10,672 bases of DNA from an uncultured Tolumonas sp. Lineage in GTDB: Bacteria > Pseudomonadota > Gammaproteobacteria > Enterobacterales > Aeromonadaceae. Location of the stretch: NCBI GenBank assembly GCA_903931645.1, contig CAIZDF010000160.1:1-10672 (forward strand), read 5' to 3'. Under the pieces are notes generated by a model that did not search any database, was not told the origin of the DNA, and saw only the letters and a list, made by a program, of their open reading frames with translations. Shown one piece after another: positions 6,007-10,672 of this stretch; within the stretch, counting starts at the first letter, position 1, and each line of letters begins with the position of its first letter. The position numbers and the translations under genes were made by a program.

Positions 6007-6026
6007 GCAGACTGTCTTGTTTTGCA
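5998..6026. repeat. 12-bp direct repeat after the ilvE hairpin
   Basis: TCTTGTTTTGCA occurs at 5998-6009 and again at 6015-6026, a 17-bp period. The first copy overlaps the 3' arm and T-run of the ilvE hairpin. It looks like a local duplication that repeated the terminator tail without its stem. No function is known. Confidence 0.5.
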
Positions 6027-6033
6027 AAATAGC

Positions 6034-6052
6034 CGAATACATTCGAATACAT
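6034..6052. repeat. Tandem 9-bp repeat upstream of ilvD
   Basis: CGAATACAT occurs at 6034-6042 and 6044-6052, exactly 10 bp apart, so both copies face the same side of the helix. CATAAT (6050-6055), which matches five of six bases of a -10 box, overlaps the second copy, but no clear -35 box is at the right distance. It could be an operator or internal promoter for ilvDA, or simple slippage. The 149-bp ilvE-ilvD gap is the largest inside the operon. Confidence 0.4.
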
Positions 6053-6114
6053 AATCGTGAAGTTGCCAATAAGACCGATGAAGACGGCAGGCAGCTTCCA
6101 TTAAGGAGACAACA

Positions 6115-7965
6115 ATGCCTAAGTTACGTTCCGCAACGACTACCCAAGGTCGCAATATGGCCGGTGCCCGTGCACTGTGGCGTGCCACCGGTATGAAAGA
6201 CGGTGATTTCGACAAACCAATCATTGCCGTAGTTAACTCGTTCACCCAGTTCGTACCTGGCCATGTGCACCTGAAAGATCTGGGTCAATTGGTCGCGCGT
6301 GAAATCGAAGCGGCAGGCGGCGTGGCGAAAGAGTTCAACACCATTGCAGTAGATGACGGTATCGCCATGGGTCACGGCGGCATGCTCTATTCGCTGCCAT
6401 CGCGCGAATTGATCGCTGACTCGGTGGAATACATGGTCAACGCGCACTGTGCCGATGCGATGGTCTGTATCTCCAACTGCGACAAAATCACCCCAGGTAT
6501 GCTGATGGCCGCGATGCGCTTGAACATTCCGGTGATTTTCGTTTCTGGCGGCCCGATGGAAGCAGGTAAAACCAAACTGTCAGACAAAATCATCAAGCTG
6601 GATCTGGTCGATGCCATGATCATGGCGGCTGACCCAACTGTTAGTGATGAAGACACCGCCGCCGTTGAGCGTAGCGCTTGCCCGACTTGCGGCTCTTGTT
6701 CCGGTATGTTTACCGCCAACTCCATGAACTGTCTGACCGAAGCACTGGGTCTGTCGCAACCAGGTAATGGTTCGCTGCTGGCGACCCACGCGGATCGTGA
6801 ACAGCTGTTCAAAAGTGCCGGTCATCGTATCGTTGAGCTGGCAAAACGCTATTACGAACAAGACGATGTGACGGCACTGCCACGTGGCATTGCCACCAAA
6901 GACGCGTTTGAAAATGCCATCGCGCTGGATATCGCCATGGGCGGTTCCACCAACACCGTATTGCACCTGTTAGCCATTGCCCAAGAAGGTGATGTTGATT
7001 TCACCATGGCCGACATCGACCGTATGTCTCGCCGCGTGCCACAGCTGTGTAAAGTCGCCCCATCCACCCAGAAATACCACATGGAAGACGTGCACCGCGC
7101 CGGCGGTATCGTCGCCATTTTGGGTGAGCTGAGCCGCGCTGGTCTGCTGCACACCGACGTGCGTAACGTGCTGGGCCTGTCATTAGCTGAGCTGATTGAA
7201 CAATATGACGTGGCGCTGAACCCATCTGACGACGTGAAAAAATTCTACAGCGCCGGTCCGGCAGGCATTCCAACCACCGTCGCATTTAGTCAGGATTGCC
7301 GCTGGCCGTCACTGGATGTCGATCGCAAAGAAGGTTGTATCCGCACCAAAGAAAATGCCTATAGCCAAGATGGCGGTTTAGCCGTGCTGGCCGGTAATCT
7401 GGCGATTGACGGCTGTATCGTAAAAACGGCTGGCGTTGATGAATCCATTCTGACATTCGAAGGCCCAGCCGTGGTATTCGAAAGCCAGGACGACGCGGTA
7501 GCCGGTATTTTGGGTGGCACCGTAAAAGCCGGTGATGTGGTGATCGTGCGTTACGAAGGCCCGAAAGGCGGCCCTGGGATGCAGGAAATGCTGTATCCAA
7601 CCTCTTATCTGAAATCCATGGGCTTAGGTAAAGTGTGTGCTCTGATCACCGATGGCCGTTTCTCTGGCGGTTCGTCAGGTCTGTCTATCGGTCACGTCTC
7701 ACCGGAAGCAGCGGCTGGCGGTAACATCGGCCTGATTGAAAACGGCGATCTGATCAGCATCAACATCCCATCTCGCACCATTGATATCAAAATCAGCGAT
7801 GCTGAGCTGGCAACCCGTCGTGCCGCGATGGAAGCCAAAGGCAAAGCCGCATGGAAGCCGGTTAACCGTGACCGTTTTGTCTCCTTTGCACTGCGTGCTT
7901 ACGCGAATCTGGCGACCAGTGCTGACAAAGGTGCCGTGCGCGATCGCAGCAAACTGGGAGAATAA
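6115..7965 (+). CDS. ilvD: Dihydroxy-acid dehydratase
   Basis: IlvD is an iron-sulfur enzyme that dehydrates 2,3-dihydroxy-isovalerate and 2,3-dihydroxy-3-methylvalerate to the 2-oxo acids used by IlvE. At 616 residues it has the same length as the E. coli enzyme and aligns end to end with it. Cysteines of the cluster region are Cys122 in [10 protein letters not shown] and the CPTCGSCSG group (189, 192, 195). Other family blocks are [45 protein letters not shown] and the [12 protein letters not shown] end. The E. coli-type [4Fe-4S], oxygen-sensitive form is expected from this close match, as inference. AAGGAG (6103-6108) lies six bases before the ATG. It follows a 149-bp gap with a hairpin and repeats, and its stop is 2 bp from the ilvA start. 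Confidence 0.96.
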   Translation: MPKLRSATTTQGRNMAGARALWRATGMKDGDFDKPIIAVVNSFTQFVPGHVHLKDLGQLVAREIEAAGGVAKEFNTIAVDDGIAMGHGGMLYSLPSRELIADSVEYMVNAHCADAMVCISNCDKITPGMLMAAMRLNIPVIFVSGGPMEAGKTKLSDKIIKLDLVDAMIMAADPTVSDEDTAAVERSACPTCGSCSGMFTANSMNCLTEALGLSQPGNGSLLATHADREQLFKSAGHRIVELAKRYYEQDDVTALPRGIATKDAFENAIALDIAMGGSTNTVLHLLAIAQEGDVDFTMADIDRMSRRVPQLCKVAPSTQKYHMEDVHRAGGIVAILGELSRAGLLHTDVRNVLGLSLAELIEQYDVALNPSDDVKKFYSAGPAGIPTTVAFSQDCRWPSLDVDRKEGCIRTKENAYSQDGGLAVLAGNLAIDGCIVKTAGVDESILTFEGPAVVFESQDDAVAGILGGTVKAGDVVIVRYEGPKGGPGMQEMLYPTSYLKSMGLGKVCALITDGRFSGGSSGLSIGHVSPEAAAGGNIGLIENGDLISINIPSRTIDIKISDAELATRRAAMEAKGKAAWKPVNRDRFVSFALRAYANLATSADKGAVRDRSKLGE

Positions 7966-7967
7966 GT

Positions 7968-9503
7968 ATGAGCGACACACAACCGCAGGCCAGCGATTAT
8001 CTTCGCAAGATCCTGCTGTCGCCGGTCTACGAGGTGGCGAAAGTCACCCCGTTACAGACGCTGAAAAAGATCTCCGATCGTTTGGGCAACCATGTGGCGC
8101 TCAAGCGCGAAGATCTGCAGCCCGTACACTCGTTCAAACTGCGCGGTGCGTATAATAAAATCGCCGGTTTGAGTGAAGAACAGCGCGCGAAAGGCATCAT
8201 TGCCGCCTCGGCGGGGAATCATGCCCAAGGCGTGGCGCTATCCGGCGCGAAGCTGAAAATTCCGGCCATCATTGTGATGCCAACCACCACGCCGGACATC
8301 AAAATTGATGCCGTGCGTCGTATGGGCGGTAACGTAGTGTTGTTCGGTAACAGCTTCGATGAAGCGTATGCCGAAAGCCGTCGTCTGGCTGAGGTGCACG
8401 GCTACACCCTGATCCCGCCGTATGATGATGTTGATGTCATCGCCGGGCAAGGCACCATTGGCCGTGAACTGCTGGAACAAGATACCCGTCTGACACATGT
8501 GTTTGTGCAGGTGGGTGGCGGCGGTCTGGCAGCCGGTGTGGCGGTCTATATCAAACAACTGCTGCCGAACATCAAAGTGATCGGTGTCGAAGCTGAAGGC
8601 TCCGCGTCAATGAAAGCGGCACTGGAAGCCGGTGAACCGGTGAATCTACCGCGCGTGTCGCTGTTTGCCGATGGTGTAGCAGTAAAACGCGCTGGCGATG
8701 AAACCTTCCGCGTCTGTCGCGAATATCTGGATGACGTGATCACCGTGACCAACGATGAGATCTGTGCCGCGCTGAAAGATATTTTCGATGACACCCGCGC
8801 GGTGGCGGAACCTTCCGGCGCGCTGTCGCTGGCTGGTTTAAAAAAATACGTTGAACAGACACAGATAAAAGGCGCGCGCATGGCAGCGATTTTGTCCGGC
8901 GCCAACGTCAACTTCCACAGTCTGCGCTACGTGTCTGAGCGTTGCGAGCTGGGTGAAAAACGCGAAGGCGTGCTGGCAGTCACCATTCCAGAGCGCAAAG
9001 GCGCATTTCTGGAGTTCTGCCATATCCTCGGCAAACGCATGGTCACTGAGTTCAACTACCGTTATTCGGAAGACAAAGAAGCGACGATTTTCGTTTCTGT
9101 GCGTCTGAGCAACGGCACTGAAGAACTGCTTCAGGTAGTCGCCGAGCTGCAGAAATCGGGTTATTCGGTGCTGAATATTACCGATAACAGCCTGGCAAAA
9201 AATCATGTGCGTTACATGGTCGGTGGTCGTCCGTGCAAAGCCGTGCAGGAACGCCTGTTCAGCTTTGAGTTCCCGGAACAACCCGGCGCACTGCTGCGTT
9301 TTCTGGAAACACTGGGTACATTGTGGAACATTACTCTGTTCCACTATCGCCACCACGGTGCGGATTACGGCTACGTGTTGTGTGGTTTTGAGCTGGGTGA
9401 AGATGATATGCCGGCATTTAACCGCCACTTGCAGGAACTGGGTTATCCATCGCGCGATGTCAGCGACGATGAAACCTACAAACTGTTCCTCGCACCGCGT
9501 TAA
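7968..9503 (+). CDS. ilvA: Threonine ammonia-lyase (threonine deaminase), biosynthetic
   Basis: IlvA converts threonine to 2-oxobutanoate and ammonia, the committed step to isoleucine. The 511-residue protein has the N-terminal fold type II PLP domain, with the PLP lysine Lys57 in HSFKLRGAY, SAGNHAQG, and the glycine loop GGGGLAAG (183-190). SGANVN near residue 310 closes the catalytic half. Two ACT-like regulatory regions follow, roughly 330-405 and 425-505, including ERLFSFEFPEQPGALLRFL. This length and the two C-terminal regions mark the biosynthetic enzyme, which isoleucine inhibits and valine counters, and not the short catabolic TdcB. GGGAG (7956-7960) lies in the end of ilvD, seven bases before the ATG; the 2-bp gap suggests coupling. 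A strong terminator follows. Unlike E. coli, ilvY-ilvC is not next. Confidence 0.96.
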   Translation: MSDTQPQASDYLRKILLSPVYEVAKVTPLQTLKKISDRLGNHVALKREDLQPVHSFKLRGAYNKIAGLSEEQRAKGIIAASAGNHAQGVALSGAKLKIPAIIVMPTTTPDIKIDAVRRMGGNVVLFGNSFDEAYAESRRLAEVHGYTLIPPYDDVDVIAGQGTIGRELLEQDTRLTHVFVQVGGGGLAAGVAVYIKQLLPNIKVIGVEAEGSASMKAALEAGEPVNLPRVSLFADGVAVKRAGDETFRVCREYLDDVITVTNDEICAALKDIFDDTRAVAEPSGALSLAGLKKYVEQTQIKGARMAAILSGANVNFHSLRYVSERCELGEKREGVLAVTIPERKGAFLEFCHILGKRMVTEFNYRYSEDKEATIFVSVRLSNGTEELLQVVAELQKSGYSVLNITDNSLAKNHVRYMVGGRPCKAVQERLFSFEFPEQPGALLRFLETLGTLWNITLFHYRHHGADYGYVLCGFELGEDDMPAFNRHLQELGYPSRDVSDDETYKLFLAPR

Positions 9504-9519
9504 GTGCCATTATTACCTC

Positions 9520-9547
9520 AAATCCCTCGCTTGCGAGGGATTTTTTT
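9520..9547 (+). terminator. Terminator at the end of the ilv operon
   Basis: AAATCCCTCG (9520-9529) pairs with CGAGGGATTT (9534-9543) around a short CTTG loop, and the run of seven T residues (9541-9547) begins inside the 3' arm. It lies 16 bases after the ilvA stop. The T-run runs into the stop codon of the convergent regulator gene (9546-9548). The A-rich 5' flank gives only a short T-run on the other strand, so it should work best for ilvA and weakly, if at all, for the regulator. Confidence 0.9.
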
Positions 9548-10493
9548 ATCCACCAAAACGCTGTCGGTAAGCCTTAGGCGATAAACCGATCTGCGTCTTA
9601 AACAGCTTATTAAACGACGCTCTATCATCGTAACCAATCTGCCAGATAATTTGTTCTACCGGTAAAACCGTGGTTTCCAGTAGTTCCCGCGCTTTCTCCA
9701 GCCGCAAATGCTGAACATAACTGCTGATGGTCAGTTGGGTCGCCGCCAGAAAACGCCGCTGTAAGGTGCGCGGGCTCATCGCCGCCAGCCCAGCCAGCTG
9801 TGATAACGGGCAAGTGCTCTGGAAATGCCCTTCCAACCACAGCTGTAGATTGAGGATCGCCCCATCACCATGCTGTTTCGGTGGCTGAAAACGGCGGTAA
9901 TAACGCTGCTCCCGTTCACCACTATCCCACAACAGGTATTTACTCAGTTGTGCCACTAATGTTGCACCGTAATAACGCCGTACAATCCGCAGCGCCAAAT
10001 CGAGCCAGGCCATAATGCCGCCCGCCGTGATCAGATCGGCCTCTTCGATGACAACCGCATCTAAATTTAAACGGACATTCGGGAACTGCTGGCGAAAAGT
10101 CTCTTCCAATAACCAATGAGTCGTCACAATACGGCCGTCTAACAACCCCGTTTGTGCTAACACGCACGCCCCCACACAAGCCGATGCTAATACGGCACCT
10201 TGCTGATGTTGCTGGTGTAACCATGCGGCTAACCAATCAGGACACGCAGGTGTCTGACCGGCGCAGCACGGCGGTAATATCACCACATCCACGCGCTCGT
10301 CGGCTTGCCAGCATGGTAACGATGACATCCGAGCGTCGTGTCCTGCTAACAGATAACGCCACTCCACCGTAGGCACCGTATCCTCATGCGAACGGAAGCG
10401 CTCGACGGCAGTAAACACCTCACCCAGCCCATACAAAGCCGAAGGCAGTACCTGTTCATACGCCACGATAGCAATCCGTAAACTCGCAGTCAT
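9546..10493 (-). CDS. GlxA-type transcriptional regulator (DJ-1/PfpI-like domain plus AraC HTH)
   Basis: This 315-residue protein joins an N-terminal class I amidotransferase-like domain (about 5-185) to a C-terminal AraC/XylS DNA-binding domain (about 215-312). In the first domain, DVVILPPCCAG (69-79) and SACVGACVLAQTGLLDGRIVTTHW (104-127) are typical; Cys106 sits at the nucleophile-elbow position. TAGGIMAWLDLALRIVRRYYG follows. In the second, LAGLAAMSPRTLQRRF and IIWQIGYDDRASFNKLFKTQIGLSPKAYRQRF are the two AraC helix-turn-helix units. Members usually sense small metabolites and activate nearby catabolic genes; most are not active enzymes. Cysteine is frequent (61, 76, 77, 84, 106, 110). 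It diverges from an isochorismatase-like hydrolase, its likely target. No convincing ribosome binding site precedes the ATG, but the start agrees with the family (RIAIVAYEQV at 6-15). Confidence 0.9.
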   Translation of the reverse strand: MTASLRIAIVAYEQVLPSALYGLGEVFTAVERFRSHEDTVPTVEWRYLLAGHDARMSSLPCWQADERVDVVILPPCCAGQTPACPDWLAAWLHQQHQQGAVLASACVGACVLAQTGLLDGRIVTTHWLLEETFRQQFPNVRLNLDAVVIEEADLITAGGIMAWLDLALRIVRRYYGATLVAQLSKYLLWDSGEREQRYYRRFQPPKQHGDGAILNLQLWLEGHFQSTCPLSQLAGLAAMSPRTLQRRFLAATQLTISSYVQHLRLEKARELLETTVLPVEQIIWQIGYDDRASFNKLFKTQIGLSPKAYRQRFGG

Positions 10494-10498
10494 TTGTC

Positions 10499-10541
10499 GT
10501 TTTACACCCTAAAAATGTCATTTACGCCAACAGCGTAAAAC
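10499..10541. promoter_or_regulatory. Putative operator between the GlxA-type regulator and the hydrolase
   Basis: TTTACGC (10521-10527) and GCGTAAA (10533-10539) form a perfect inverted repeat with a five-base spacer. GTTTTAC at 10499-10505 and GTAAAAC at 10535-10541 form a second, wider inverted pair sharing the same right arm. All lie in the 95-bp divergent region, 6-48 bp upstream of the regulator start. Binding by the neighbouring AraC-type protein is inference from position. Confidence 0.4.
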
Positions 10542-10588
10542 AGTGCCACGGCTTAATCTAGTTTCATTGCCAACCTATGGAGAAAAAC

Positions 10589-10672
10589 ATGAACAAGAGT
10601 GCGCTGTTGATTATTGATGTGCAAAACGACTACTTTCCCGGTGGAAAAATGGCCTTGCATGAACCAGAACAG
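10589..10672 (+). CDS. Isochorismatase-like cysteine hydrolase, N-terminal part
   Basis: Only the first 28 codons are in the window; the gene continues past 10672. The translation begins MNKSALLIIDVQNDYFPGG, the hallmark N-terminus of the isochorismatase/nicotinamidase superfamily, with Asp10 as the expected member of the Asp-Lys-Cys catalytic set. The Lys and Cys regions lie outside, so substrate and activity cannot be judged. An in-frame ATG at 10577 is possible, but GGAG (10579-10582) six bases before 10589 favours the later start. Divergent pairing with a GlxA-type regulator suggests an amide or nicotinamide-like substrate under local control; this is inference. Confidence 0.85.
   Translation, partial: MNKSALLIIDVQNDYFPGGKMALHEPEQ

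Noticed and set aside
8838..9428. A 196-codon open frame on the minus strand inside ilvA.
   Set aside because: It lies wholly within a highly conserved gene on the other strand, has no recognisable domain and reflects the codon bias of ilvA. The same applies to the shorter antisense frames across ilvG, ilvE and ilvD.
1..10672. Search for an insertion sequence, prophage, CRISPR array, toxin-antitoxin pair or defence genes.
   Set aside because: No transposase, integrase, regular spaced repeats, attachment-site duplication or defence-type protein can be seen; the genes are metabolic, regulatory or acetyltransferases.

Overview
The window looks like a chromosomal segment of a gammaproteobacterium of moderate G+C content. 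The branched-chain amino acid operon has the enteric-type order, leader peptide-ilvG-ilvM-ilvE-ilvD-ilvA. Its proteins align over their full length with the Escherichia coli ones as I remember them. Codon use and flanking genes suggest a relative of Aeromonadales (Tolumonas-like) rather than Enterobacteriaceae, but that placement is inference.

Layout. At 142-1498 a PaiB-type FMN-binding protein and a RimJ/RimL-like GNAT acetyltransferase form a two-gene unit on the plus strand. A second, smaller GNAT gene (1473-1922, minus) converges on it and overlaps its end by 26 bp. A secreted retropepsin-like 'zinc protease' lies at 2057-2581 (minus). An AT-rich region of about 350 bp (2582-2934) then separates it from the operon. 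From 2935 come a 30-codon Ile/Val/Leu-rich leader peptide, a textbook attenuator (terminator 3050-3081, competing antiterminator 3000-3007 with 3051-3058), ilvG (intact), ilvM, ilvE, an intergenic terminator-like hairpin with two sets of short direct repeats, ilvD, ilvA, and a strong terminator at 9520-9547. On the minus strand at 9546-10493 is a GlxA-type regulator (DJ-1/PfpI-like domain plus AraC helix-turn-helix). It diverges from the start of an isochorismatase-like hydrolase that runs off the window at 10672.

How they work together. IlvA makes 2-oxobutanoate from threonine. IlvG and IlvM form acetohydroxyacid synthase II. IlvD dehydrates the dihydroxy acids and IlvE transaminates the 2-oxo acids to Ile, Val and Leu. 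The reductoisomerase IlvC is not in this window. The leader senses charged Ile/Val/Leu tRNAs through translation of the leader peptide. I see no phage, transposon, CRISPR or rRNA/tRNA sequence. The most interesting material is regulatory: the attenuator, a hairpin that would bury the ribosome binding site of the small GNAT gene, the repeat-rich ilvE-ilvD gap, and a GTTTTAC-type inverted repeat between the GlxA-type regulator and the hydrolase.
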